DNA of 64,000 nucleotides from Streptomyces sp. NRRL S-455. Its GTDB lineage: Bacteria > Actinomycetota > Actinomycetes > Streptomycetales > Streptomycetaceae. The notes under the pieces are model-generated. The model saw only the letters and a list, made by a program, of their open reading frames with translations. It searched no databases and was not told the DNA's origin. Both the position numbers and the translations under genes were made by a program. Shown piece after piece: positions 50,206 through 59,061 of the stretch. Every line of letters begins with the position of its first letter. Within the stretch, counting starts at the first letter, position 1. Location: contig NZ_JOCT01000035.1 in the NCBI RefSeq assembly GCF_000717875.1, positions 20,477 to 84,476 of the forward strand, written 5' to 3'.

Positions 50206-51678
50206 ATGACGGAACGACCCGCGCAGCGCACCCCCAACCGACAGCTCGCCGCGCTCATCGCAGAAGCGGGGTTCTCCAACGCGGGACTCGCCCGTCGCGT
50301 GGACCAGCTCGGTCTGGAACACGGGCTCGACCTCAGATACGACAAGACATCCGTCACCCGGTGGCTGCGGGGCCAGCAGCCCCGGGGCACCACGCCCGCC
50401 CTCATCGCCGAGGTCTTCACCCGGCGCCTGGGCCGCCGCCTCACCGCCCAGGACCTCGGCCTGGACGCCTGCGCCCCCGTCTACGCGGGGCTGGAGTTCG
50501 CCGCCACTCCCGAGGAGGCCGTCGACATCGTCAGCGGGCTGTGGCGCAAGGACTCCGGCAGTCACGCCGAGCTGCGCAAGATCGCCTTCACCCCGGCCGG
50601 GCTCGTCGTGCCGAGCCGGGACTGGCTGATCGGCCGTGCCGACGAGAAGGTCGCCCGGGGCGAGCCGGCCGCCGTCCGTGTCCCGGCGCCGGGCCGCCCC
50701 GCCCTCCGCCCCCCGGACGGGCAGGGCGTGCCGTCCCTGCCCCGCCAGCGCGGCCAGGTCGAACGCGGACCCGGCCAGAAGGTGACCGCCGGGGACATCG
50801 CCGCCCTGCGCTCGGTCGGCGAGCTGTTCCGCACCCTCGACGACGCCTACGGCGGCGGCCACGCCCGCCAGGCTCTGGTGCGATACCTGGAGCACGAGTG
50901 TGAACCGATGCTGCGCGGCACCTACGGCGAGCAGACCGGCCGCCGCCTCTTCGCGGCAGCCGCCGACCTCACCCGGCTCGCGGGCTGGACGTCGTACGAC
51001 ATCGCCGCGCACGGGCTCGCCCAGCGCTACTTCGTGCAGGCGCTCCGCCTCGCCCAGGCTGCCGGGGACCGGACGTACGGGGCGTACGTGCTGGTCACCA
51101 TGAGCCGGCAGGCCGTCTACCTCGGGCACGGCCGGGAAGCCGTCCAGCTCGCCCGCGTGGCGCAGCAGGGCGTCGGCACCTCCGGCCCGCCCGTCGTCCA
51201 GGCGCTGCTGCACGCTTCCGAGGCGCGAGGCCACGGCGTGCTCGGCGAGGTCCGGGCCTGCACGGCGGCCCTGGTCCGCGCCGAGCGCGCCCTGGAGACG
51301 GCCCGGCCCGGGGACGAGGTCCCGTACTGGGCCAGGTCCTTCGACGAGGCGCAGCTCGCCGACGAGTTCGGCCACTGCCACCGCGATCTGCAGCAGTTCC
51401 GCGCCGCCGCCCAGCACGCGGAGCGCTCACTCCAGCTCCGCGCCCCGGCCTACGCCCGCAGCCGCCTCTTCTGCCGCGTGGTCCTCGCCACGGCCCGCCT
51501 GGGCCTCGGCGAACTCGACCAGGCCTGCCAGCTGGCCGCGGAGGCGGCGGGCCAGGCCGCGGAGATGCGCTCGGTGCGGGCGGTGGAGTACGTGAGGGAC
51601 TTCGAGCGGAGACTGGAGCCGTACAAGGACGCCGCTCCGGTGCGGACCTACCGCGACAAGGTATCGGCTTTGGGGTAA
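50206..51678 (+). CDS. NsdA-like transcriptional regulator with TPR-type repeats
   Basis: 490 residues. N-terminal XRE-like HTH region (NRQLAALIAEAGFSNAGLARRVDQ, VTRWLRGQQPRGTTPALIAEVF), then a Pro/Arg linker (about 155-190) and a helical repeat C-half (ALVRYLEHECEPMLRGTYG, ADLTRLAGWTSYDIAAHGLAQRYFVQALRLAQAAGD). This is the layout of streptomycete regulators such as NsdA that influence development and antibiotic output; specific role unproven. Confidence 0.85.
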   Translation: MTERPAQRTPNRQLAALIAEAGFSNAGLARRVDQLGLEHGLDLRYDKTSVTRWLRGQQPRGTTPALIAEVFTRRLGRRLTAQDLGLDACAPVYAGLEFAATPEEAVDIVSGLWRKDSGSHAELRKIAFTPAGLVVPSRDWLIGRADEKVARGEPAAVRVPAPGRPALRPPDGQGVPSLPRQRGQVERGPGQKVTAGDIAALRSVGELFRTLDDAYGGGHARQALVRYLEHECEPMLRGTYGEQTGRRLFAAAADLTRLAGWTSYDIAAHGLAQRYFVQALRLAQAAGDRTYGAYVLVTMSRQAVYLGHGREAVQLARVAQQGVGTSGPPVVQALLHASEARGHGVLGEVRACTAALVRAERALETARPGDEVPYWARSFDEAQLADEFGHCHRDLQQFRAAAQHAERSLQLRAPAYARSRLFCRVVLATARLGLGELDQACQLAAEAAGQAAEMRSVRAVEYVRDFERRLEPYKDAAPVRTYRDKVSALG

Positions 51679-51694
51679 GACACCCTCTTTTCAG

Positions 51695-51738
51695 GGGCGC
51701 GGGGCTGTGTCGATGTGCGGCTCCGCCGCGTGGGCGCG
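51695..51738 (-). repeat. 44-bp dispersed intergenic repeat, copy C
   Basis: Reverse orientation relative to copies at 18229 and 62805; starts GGGCGCGGGGCTGTGTCGAT on the plus strand. Lies 16 bases after the regulator stop, so it may act as its terminator. Confidence 0.8.
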
Positions 51739-51772
51739 AGAACCCCCCACCCACCCGCGCCCGACAAACAAC

Positions 51773-53179
51773 CTATGCAGCCCGCGGAGCAGTAGGCACG
51801 GGGTCGGCGACATGCAGAGGCCGCCCGGCCCCGAGGTCCGCCAATATCGCCGCCGACGCCCGATGCCCGGAGTGCAGAGCACCCTGGACCGTGCTGGTGT
51901 CCCGGTGATCCCCGCACACATACAGACCGGCGAGCAACCGCACCGGCCGCCGCAGATCATGCGGCGGCCGCATCGCCGGCACGGCCTCCCGCGTCCGGTA
52001 CACGGCCAAGGTCTCCCACCGAGCCGTCGACACCCCGTACAACCGCGCCAGATGCATCCGCACCGCCGTGTCCACATCACCCGGCGGTCGTCCCAGCACC
52101 GTCGACGACACCAGCACCCGCCCCGCCGGGGCTCGCGTGGGATCGACACGGCTGACCACGGCCGTGTGGGCGACCGGCCCGCCCAGGTCCGCGTCGAGCA
52201 ACAGGGACGCTCCCGTTCCCGGAGGCTCGTCGGTCGTGTGATGGACCACCGTCACCGGATGGAACTCCGGCACCCGCAGCCCGGGCAGCAACTCGGCCGC
52301 GGCCCGGGCGTCCGTGGCCACCAGCACTGCCCGGCAGCGAATCTCACCGTGCTCGGCCGTGGTCACCGAGTTCGTCGACACGGAGGTCACGCGCACGCCG
52401 GTACGTACCGAACCCGGCGGCAACGTGCTCGCCAGCAGCTCGGGCAGGGCCTCCGCCCCGCCCTCCGGCACGCACAGCCGGCCGCTCGCGAAGGCGCGCA
52501 GCGCGAGGTCGGCGCACCGGCTCGACGTCGTCAGGTCCGGGTCGCACAACAGGGCCGCGAGCAGCGGGCGCAGGAAGCCGTCGATCGTCCGGGAGGGCAG
52601 CCCGCGGGCCGCGAGGGCCTCGCCGGCGGGCAACTCCGGCCGGGCCAGCAGCCGTTCGGCGGGGGTGCCGGCCAGTCGGGACAACGCGGCGCCCAGCCGG
52701 GCCTGGTCGACGGCCGTGCCCAGCGGGGCCCCGGACCGGCTCCGGGGCGCGGAGACCTGCCTGCCGGGTACGGCCACCGGCCTCCTGGGCGGGCGGGACG
52801 CCGACGGCGGTCGGGGGGCGCTCGCCAGGGCACGTACCGCGTGCAGGGCGCCCCGTGCGCCCCCTGCGCCGGTCTGGACGCCCGCGCGATGGTGGCGCCC
52901 GTCGCCGTGCAACAGGACACCGGGCGCGAAGGGACGGAGCACCAGGCCGCCCAGACCGGGTGTCAGTCGTAGTTCCGGATACGCCGTGGACAGCAACTGG
53001 CCGACCCTGTCGAGCCGGAAGCCGTCGACCTTCTCCGTCGCCATGCGGCCGCCGACGCCGTGGGCGGCCTCCAGGACCATGGTCGTCACTCCTGCGCTGG
53101 TCAGCCGGTGCGCGGCCGAGAGTCCGGCGACCCCGGCCCCCACGACGACCACGTCCGCCTGGTACGCGGGCTCAAGCAC
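51773..53179 (-). CDS. FAD-dependent amine oxidase/phytoene desaturase-like oxidoreductase
   Basis: 468 residues. N-terminal Rossmann FAD site ADVVVVGAGVAGLSAAHRL with EAAHGVGGRMAT, and C-terminal FAD closing motif LYVCGDHRDTSTVQGALHSG. Similar to protoporphyrinogen/phytoene-type NAD(P)/FAD proteins; substrate unknown. A stretch at 100-160 is Ala/Arg/Pro-rich. GTG start with GAGGAGGGG upstream. Confidence 0.87.
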   Translation of the reverse strand: MLEPAYQADVVVVGAGVAGLSAAHRLTSAGVTTMVLEAAHGVGGRMATEKVDGFRLDRVGQLLSTAYPELRLTPGLGGLVLRPFAPGVLLHGDGRHHRAGVQTGAGGARGALHAVRALASAPRPPSASRPPRRPVAVPGRQVSAPRSRSGAPLGTAVDQARLGAALSRLAGTPAERLLARPELPAGEALAARGLPSRTIDGFLRPLLAALLCDPDLTTSSRCADLALRAFASGRLCVPEGGAEALPELLASTLPPGSVRTGVRVTSVSTNSVTTAEHGEIRCRAVLVATDARAAAELLPGLRVPEFHPVTVVHHTTDEPPGTGASLLLDADLGGPVAHTAVVSRVDPTRAPAGRVLVSSTVLGRPPGDVDTAVRMHLARLYGVSTARWETLAVYRTREAVPAMRPPHDLRRPVRLLAGLYVCGDHRDTSTVQGALHSGHRASAAILADLGAGRPLHVADPVPTAPRAA

Positions 53180-53436
53180 GTGCCCCTCCTCGAGGTTGCG
53201 CGGGCGCTGGAGACGTCATGCCCTCAACAGGCCGCAGGGATACGCGAGTTCTGGTCGAGGGTAGGGCCGTGATCGGTCAGAGGGAGTCGCGCATGGGCAG
53301 GGCACGGTCGCACGACGGTCGCATACGGACGTCTTATGGGCATGAAGTGGTCGCAGGCGGCTGGTGTGCGGTGTGAAGGGCTGTCTCAGAACCGCCGGTC
53401 GTGGTGCGCGGGCCCCTGCACAACGGCCGCGAGCCC

Positions 53437-54333
53437 TCACAGCGCCGCCCGGATCGCCCCCTCGATCTCCGGGAAGGCGAACCGGAATCCCGACTCCAGC
53501 AGTCGCGTCGGCAGCACCCGGGCGCTGCCGAGCACATCACCGGACATCTCGCCGAGCACGGTCCGCAGCACCGGCGCCGGCACGGCGAACAGCGTCGGGC
53601 GGTGCAGCACACGCCCCATGGCCGCCGTGATCTCACGGTTCCGCGCGGGGTTCGGCGCGGTGACGTTGAACGGCCCGGACAGGCCGTCGGTGTCGATGAG
53701 GTGCCGGATCGCGGCGACCTCGTCGTGCAGCGCGACGAACGACCAGTACTGCCGTCCGTCGCCCATGCGTCCGCCGAGCCCCGCCCGGAACAGAGGGAAC
53801 AGCCGCTCCCACGCCCCGCCCTCGCGGGACACGACCAGCCCGGTCCGGGTGAACACCGTGCGGACGCCGGCCTCCCGGGCCGGAGCCGTGGCGCCCTCCC
53901 ACTCCACGCACAGGGAGGGCAGGAAACCCTCGCCCGCCGGGGCGCTCTCGTCGACGGTACGGTCACCGGTCTCGCCGTAGTAGCCGATGGCGCTGCCGTT
54001 CACGAAGACCCGCGGCCGCTCCGCGTCGTCCAGCGAGGCGACCGCCCGGGCGAGCGTCGCCGTGCCGTTCACCCTGCTGTCGCGGATCCGCCGCTTGTAG
54101 TCATCGGTCCAGCGGCGGCTGCCGACGCCGGCACCCGCCAGGTTGACCACCGCGTGGCACCCCGCGAGCCCGGCCGCGTCCACCCGCCCGCCCTCGGGGT
54201 CCCACCGGACCTCCTCCGCCGCCCGGGGCGCATGGCGCACCAGGCGCACCACTTCGTACCCGTCCGCGGTCAGGGACCGCACCAGGGCGCTGCCGATGAG
54301 ACCGGATGCGCCGGTCACCGCGATGCGTCGCAT
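53437..54333 (-). CDS. TIGR01777-family SDR (SDR39U1-like)
   Basis: 298 residues. NADP-binding start RRIAVTGASGLIGSALVRSL and ending DVLGSARVLPTRLLESGFRF, typical of the TIGR01777 group of atypical epimerases. Substrate unknown. Confidence 0.9.
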   Translation of the reverse strand: MRRIAVTGASGLIGSALVRSLTADGYEVVRLVRHAPRAAEEVRWDPEGGRVDAAGLAGCHAVVNLAGAGVGSRRWTDDYKRRIRDSRVNGTATLARAVASLDDAERPRVFVNGSAIGYYGETGDRTVDESAPAGEGFLPSLCVEWEGATAPAREAGVRTVFTRTGLVVSREGGAWERLFPLFRAGLGGRMGDGRQYWSFVALHDEVAAIRHLIDTDGLSGPFNVTAPNPARNREITAAMGRVLHRPTLFAVPAPVLRTVLGEMSGDVLGSARVLPTRLLESGFRFAFPEIEGAIRAAL

Positions 54334-54404
54334 GGCTCAATCTTGCCGGTCAGCGGGATAAAAACCTCGTTGGGAGACGCAGCGGCAGACGTAGATTGAC
54401 CGCC

Positions 54405-54926
54405 ATGCCGACGCCACGCACGACCGCCATGCCGACCCCGCGCATACGACGCGCACGGCTCGACGACGAGGAGCCGCTCGGGCACCTCGACCGCGCCACC
54501 TGGTCGCCGCTGCACGCCGTGCAGCCCCGCCCGGAGCCGCCGTACGGTCCGTTCTTCACCGAGCGGGCCCCGGCGCGGGAGTGCCTCGTCGCCGAACTCG
54601 ACGGAGTCGTCTCCGGCTACCTCCGGCTGGGGACTGCGACGCCGCTCGCCTGCAACGCCCACGTGCGGATGATCCGGGGGCTCGCCGTCGCGGAGGAGGC
54701 ACGCGGCCGGGGTGTGGGGCGGGCCCTGCTGCGGGCGGCGCGGGAGGAGGCGCGGCACCTGGGGGCGCGCCGCGTCACCCTGCGCGTGCTCGCCCACAAC
54801 ACGCCCGCCCGGCACCTCTACGAGTCCGAGGGATTCGTGGTGGAGGGAGTACTGCCGCAGGAGTTCTTCCTCGACGGCGCGTACGTCGACGACGTGCTCA
54901 TGGGGTGCTCCCTCACGGCCGACTGA
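54405..54926 (+). CDS. GNAT-family N-acetyltransferase
   Basis: 173 residues; acetyl-CoA motif RGLAVAEEARGRGVGRALLRAA and ARHLYESEGF. Substrate unknown. Two ATGs 24 bases apart (54405 and 54429) are each part of an imperfect direct repeat, so the first eight residues repeat as MPTPR; which is used cannot be decided, neither has a clear ribosome site. Confidence 0.87.
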   Translation: MPTPRTTAMPTPRIRRARLDDEEPLGHLDRATWSPLHAVQPRPEPPYGPFFTERAPARECLVAELDGVVSGYLRLGTATPLACNAHVRMIRGLAVAEEARGRGVGRALLRAAREEARHLGARRVTLRVLAHNTPARHLYESEGFVVEGVLPQEFFLDGAYVDDVLMGCSLTAD

Positions 54927-54933
54927 CCGGACG

Positions 54934-56118
54934 TCACGAAGGGGCGGGAGCTCCCGTGTCCACCGGTGCCGTCGCGCTCGCCGCGCGCTTCGCGTCGGAG
55001 CCGACCTCGGCAACCGTCAGGACGTAGCCGGTCTCCGCGTCCGAGGTGGAACGGGCGAAGACCACGCCGAACACCCGGCCGTCCGTCGTCAGCAGAGGGC
55101 CTCCGGAGTTGCCGGGGCGGACCGTGGAACGGATGGAGTAGATCTCCCGGGTGACGATGCCGTCGTTGTAGATGTTCTGGCCCGTCGCACGGACCCGGTT
55201 CGCCACCGTCGCGGCCTGCAAGTCCAGGGCGCCGTCCTCCGGATAGCCCGCGACGACCGCCGAGTCGCCGCGCTCGGCCTCGTCGACGAACCGCAGCACG
55301 GGCGCCTTGAGACCCGGCACGTACAGCACCGCCACGTCCTTCTGCGAGTCGAAGAGCACCACCCGGGCCTCGTACGTCCGCCCGACCCCGCCGATCTGCA
55401 CGGTCGGCTCGTCGATGCCGGCCACCACGTGGGCGTTGGTCATCACGTGCTCGCGCGCGTACACGAAGCCGCTGCCCTCGCGGCCCTGGGTGCCGGCGAC
55501 GCCCTCGACCTTCACCGTGCTCAGCTTGGCGGCGTTGGTGGCGGCCGCCGTGACGCTGTCGCCGGAGGGCTCGGCGACCTCGGCCACCGACTCGTTCTCG
55601 AACGGGTTGAAGACCTGCGGGAAACCCGCCTCGGTCAGCGCGGACGTGGCCTCCGAGAACCAGGCCGGAGTGGTGTCCGGCATCGTCCGCTGCACCGCGC
55701 CGAGCAGCCGCGAGTCCCGGATCGCCGACGTGACCAGCGGCGACGAGGAGGCGCCCAGGACGCTCGCGGCCACCCACGCCACGATCAGCACGGCGACCGA
55801 GTTGGCCACGGCCCCGCCGATCCCGTCCGCCACCCTGAGCGGGCCCCTGTCCAGCTCCCGCCGCAGCCGCAGCGCCAGGCGGCCCGCCAGCTCGTGGCCC
55901 ACCACCGCCGGGAGCAGCACCGTGAACACCGCCGTCAGCGTCGCCTGCGTCGTCCCCGGCTCCACCAGACCCATCACCCACGGCAGGACCCACACGCCGA
56001 CGACCGCACCGCCGACGAAGCCCGCCAGCGACACACAGCCGGCCACCAGCCCGCGCCGGTAGCCGGACGCCGCGTAGGCCAGGACGACCAGCAACAGCAG
56101 GATGTCGAGCAGGTCCAC
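54934..56118 (-). CDS. MarP-like membrane serine protease (CvpA fusion)
   Basis: 394 residues. Four transmembrane helices of the CvpA/colicin-V type (about 1-120) joined to a periplasmic-side trypsin-like protease with the triad His230 (NAHVVAG), Asp261 (DSQKDVAVL) and Ser338 (RPGNSGGPLL). In mycobacteria MarP senses acid/oxidative stress and activates peptidoglycan hydrolases. Divergent from the secreted amidase. GTG start with GAAGG upstream. Confidence 0.92.
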   Translation of the reverse strand: MDLLDILLLLVVLAYAASGYRRGLVAGCVSLAGFVGGAVVGVWVLPWVMGLVEPGTTQATLTAVFTVLLPAVVGHELAGRLALRLRRELDRGPLRVADGIGGAVANSVAVLIVAWVAASVLGASSSPLVTSAIRDSRLLGAVQRTMPDTTPAWFSEATSALTEAGFPQVFNPFENESVAEVAEPSGDSVTAAATNAAKLSTVKVEGVAGTQGREGSGFVYAREHVMTNAHVVAGIDEPTVQIGGVGRTYEARVVLFDSQKDVAVLYVPGLKAPVLRFVDEAERGDSAVVAGYPEDGALDLQAATVANRVRATGQNIYNDGIVTREIYSIRSTVRPGNSGGPLLTTDGRVFGVVFARSTSDAETGYVLTVAEVGSDAKRAASATAPVDTGAPAPS

Positions 56119-56307
56119 GCACGCCTTCTTTCTCTCGGAACCCCTTAGTACGTGGGGGGAGCTCCCGGTGATCAGTCACCCGCGCGTGGATGATCGGAAT
56201 CGGCCACGCACCGTGCACTCGCGAAAACGTCGCGGACCGTGACGATGGTTCCACCGGGTGGCACATCACACATCGCGGACGGACCGGTTCAGTCCGACAG
56301 TGGGACC

Positions 56308-57228
56308 ATGCGTGTCTTCGGTGGACGGCGGGGTGCGCGCAGGCACCGCGACGCCCGGACACCCGGCACAGCCGGACTGCCGCGTGCCGCCCGGGCGCTG
56401 CTCGGCTGCCTGCCGGGCCTCGCGGCCGTCGCCGCGCTGGTGCTGTGCGCCTACGGCGTCGAGGACGCCGCCGAGACCAGCGCCCGCCCGGCCACGGCCC
56501 GCCCCACCACCACGCCCCACGCCGCCCCGCGCCCGCACATCGTGCCAAGATCGCAGTGGCTGGGCGACGCCGCCCGACGGCAGCCCCGCCCGCGCTACGA
56601 CGACCGCGTCGCCGCCGTCTTCGTCCACCACACCGACTCGCCGAACGGCTACGACTGCGCCGACGCGCCCCGCATCATCCGGGCCCTGTACACCGGCCAG
56701 ACCGGCACCCGCGACTGGGACGACATCGGCTACAACTTCGTCGTCGACCGCTGCGGCACCGTCTACGAGGGCCGGGCCGGCGGTGTCGAGCGGGCCGTCA
56801 CCGGCGCCCACACCCAGGGCTTCAACCACCGCACCACGGGCATCGCCGCCCTCGGCACCTTCACCGCGGGCGTACCCGTACCGCGGCCGATGATCCACGC
56901 GATCGCCGCCCTGTCCGCCTGGAAGCTGGGTATGACCGGCATCGACCCACGGGCGAGCGTCCGCCTGGTCTCCAGCAACGGCCTCAGCCGGTACGCGGCC
57001 GGCACCACCGCCGAGCTGCCCGCCCTGGCGGGCCACGACGACGGCTACATGACCAGCTGTCCCGGCGCCGCCCTGCACGCCCGCCTGCCGGAGATCAGAC
57101 AGCTGGCGGCGCGCCTGCAGGGCCGCCCGCCCGGTGCACAGAAAGGCCACAGCCAGCGCGCAGGCGCCTCAGATCCCGGCCCCCTACGGTCGTCCGCACA
57201 GTCGGCCGACCGGAGGTGGGGATCTTGA
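56308..57228 (+). CDS. Secreted N-acetylmuramoyl-L-alanine amidase (PGRP type)
   Basis: 306 residues. Twin-basic N-terminus (GGRRGARRHRDAR), hydrophobic signal (ALLGCLPGLAAVAALVLCAY), then a PGRP/Amidase_2 domain with VFVHHTDSP (Zn His), GYNFVVDRCGTVYEGRAGG and GHDDGYMTSCPG. Cuts the bond between muramic acid and stem peptide. Start at 56308; weak ribosome site. Stop overlaps a TTG-initiated short ORF. Confidence 0.9.
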   Translation: MRVFGGRRGARRHRDARTPGTAGLPRAARALLGCLPGLAAVAALVLCAYGVEDAAETSARPATARPTTTPHAAPRPHIVPRSQWLGDAARRQPRPRYDDRVAAVFVHHTDSPNGYDCADAPRIIRALYTGQTGTRDWDDIGYNFVVDRCGTVYEGRAGGVERAVTGAHTQGFNHRTTGIAALGTFTAGVPVPRPMIHAIAALSAWKLGMTGIDPRASVRLVSSNGLSRYAAGTTAELPALAGHDDGYMTSCPGAALHARLPEIRQLAARLQGRPPGAQKGHSQRAGASDPGPLRSSAQSADRRWGS

Positions 57229-57422
57229 ACAGCGACCGTACGAGTGACACGGCGGTGCGCACCCGGCCAGGAGCGTCCAGAGGTCCCTTCGCGGTGCTCC
57301 GTGCCGCCCTGACCGTCGTCCTGGGCCCGGCAGCTGCCACCGCGTCCGCCCTGGCCCAGGCCAACGCGGCCCCGCCGCACCACGTTGATCAGCCCTTGAA
57401 GCGCTCCCACAGCCGCGGATAG
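57225..57422 (+). CDS. Short ORF with signal peptide, probably truncated gene
   Basis: 65 codons, TTG start with GGAGG eight bases upstream and overlapping the amidase stop (TTGA). Encodes a signal-like stretch FAVLRAALTVVLGPAAATA followed by ALAQANAAPPHHVDQ, then enters the 3' end of the convergent DUF4240 gene. Looks like the beginning of a secreted-protein gene cut off by a deletion. Confidence 0.4.
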   Translation: MNSDRTSDTAVRTRPGASRGPFAVLRAALTVVLGPAAATASALAQANAAPPHHVDQPLKRSHSRG

Positions 57423-57907
57423 CGCTCGGCCAGCTGCCGCTCGTTCTCGAAGTCGAGCGGGGTGCCCTCCGGTTCCGCGGGCGCCGGCGGGATCTCGAGG
57501 TCGGGGGCGACCACACCGGTGAGCTGCTCGTAGGCCTCGTCCGCCGCGTAGCCGAGTTCCTCGCCGTCGCCGTCGATCTCCTCGTCGAAGTCGCCCAGCA
57601 GCTCGGCCAGCGCGTCCGGGTCGTGCAGGGCGCCCTCGAAGACCTCGCGGCCCTGGCCGATCAGCCAGCACCGGAAGAAGTCGAAGGCGTCGTCGCTCGC
57701 CCCGTCGAGCAGCACCCAGGCGGCGCCCCACAGGTCCCAGCGGTAGGCCCGGTTGTAGCGGGACTCGAAGTGGCGGGCGAAGTCCAGGACCGAGTCCGGG
57801 TCCAGCTGGGCGAGCCGCTCCACGAGCAGGTCGGCCTGCTCCTCCGGGTCGCCCTCGGCGGCTTCCCGGGCGTCGTCCACCAGCTCCCAGAACTCCGTCT
57901 CGTCCAT
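57389..57907 (-). CDS. DUF4240 protein
   Basis: 172 residues, acidic. DETEFWELVDDAREAAEGDPEEQADLL and SDDAFDFFRCWLIGQGREVFEGAL are the DUF4240 signature. Cytosolic; function unknown. A GTG directly precedes the chosen ATG. Confidence 0.88.
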   Translation of the reverse strand: MDETEFWELVDDAREAAEGDPEEQADLLVERLAQLDPDSVLDFARHFESRYNRAYRWDLWGAAWVLLDGASDDAFDFFRCWLIGQGREVFEGALHDPDALAELLGDFDEEIDGDGEELGYAADEAYEQLTGVVAPDLEIPPAPAEPEGTPLDFENERQLAERYPRLWERFKG

Positions 57908-57963
57908 CACGGGTCAAGCATCGGCCCTGCCGCACAGGGGCGCACCCGGAGTGCGCGCGATCG

Positions 57964-58950
57964 TCATGCCGGTCCGTCAGGCCGGTACAGCCCGGCCAGC
58001 CGCCGCGCGTCCTCGGCGAACCGCTCGCGCAGGCTCTCCGGCGCCAGTACCTCCACCTCCGGGCCCAGTCCCGTCAGCTGCGTGTGCGCGACCTCCTCGG
58101 ACTCCACCGGCAGGTCCACCGTCACCCATCCGCCGCCGTCCGGGGCCCCGGCCTCTTCCAGGGCCTCCCGGGCGGACAGGGAATCGAGGACGTGCGGCAG
58201 TCGGCGCACGCCGTCCAGGGACAGCCGTACGACGACCCGCGCGCGCAGGATCGACCGCGCGAACTGCTCCGCCCGCTCCCCCCAGAACGCGGGCAGGTCG
58301 AACTCCGGCTCCCGCTCGAAGCGCTCCTCGCCCGGGTCCACGGCCGTGAACCGGTCGATCCGGTACACCCGGAAGGAGGCCCCGCCCGTCACCCGTGCGC
58401 ACAGGTACCAGACGGCCGCCTTCAGCACGAGCCCGTACGGCTCCAGCTCCCGGACGACCTCGTCCTCGCCCCGCCGGTAGCGGGCGGTGATCCGCCGGTC
58501 GTCCCACACCGCGTCGGCGACGGCAGGCAGCAGCGCGGGCGTCTGCGGCTCCTTGAACCAGTTCGGCGCGTCCAGATGGAACCGCTGCGCCGCCGTCCTC
58601 GAGGCGTCCCTGAGGGACGGCAGCAGTGCCGCCGACACCTTCAGCCGGGCGGCCGAGGCGGCGTCCTCCAGGCCCATCTCGCGCAGCGCCCCCGGCACCC
58701 CGGACAGGAACAGCGCCTCGGCCTCGCCGCGATGCAGCCCCGTCAGCCGTGTCCGGTAGCCGCCGACCAGCCGGTACCCGCCGGCCCGGCCGCGGTCCGC
58801 GTACACCGGCACGCCCGCCTCCGACAGCGCCTGCGCGTCCCGCGTCACCGTCCGCTCCGACACCTCCAGCTCACGGGCGAGCTCGGCGGCCGTCATGGCG
58901 GGCCGGGACTGGAGCAGCAGCACCATCTTGATGAGCCGGGCAGCACGCAT
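57964..58950 (-). CDS. HTH_11/WYL-domain transcriptional regulator
   Basis: 328 residues. N-terminal DeoR/HTH_11 domain (AAELARELEVSERTVTRDAQAL), then a WYL ligand domain (EPYGLVLKAAVWYLCAR). WYL regulators sense nucleotide-type or other small ligands. Start ATG at 58950 chosen since the HTH begins directly after. Confidence 0.92.
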   Translation of the reverse strand: MRAARLIKMVLLLQSRPAMTAAELARELEVSERTVTRDAQALSEAGVPVYADRGRAGGYRLVGGYRTRLTGLHRGEAEALFLSGVPGALREMGLEDAASAARLKVSAALLPSLRDASRTAAQRFHLDAPNWFKEPQTPALLPAVADAVWDDRRITARYRRGEDEVVRELEPYGLVLKAAVWYLCARVTGGASFRVYRIDRFTAVDPGEERFEREPEFDLPAFWGERAEQFARSILRARVVVRLSLDGVRRLPHVLDSLSAREALEEAGAPDGGGWVTVDLPVESEEVAHTQLTGLGPEVEVLAPESLRERFAEDARRLAGLYRPDGPA

Positions 58951-58980
58951 GGCCACATCATGCAGCAGGCCCCCGCCCAA

Positions 58981-59029
58981 GGGGCCCTCGCACCATGCCC
59001 GTCCGGGGCGTTCACAGTGCGAGGACCCC
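58981..59029 (-). terminator. Hairpin downstream of aceE
   Basis: GGGGCCCTCGCAC (58981) pairs with GTGCGAGGACCCC (59017) with one mismatch; 23-base loop. About 33 bases after the aceE stop. Confidence 0.6.
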
Positions 59030-59061
59030 CGAGCGAGGGCCTGCCGTTCAGCGGTCCGTTC

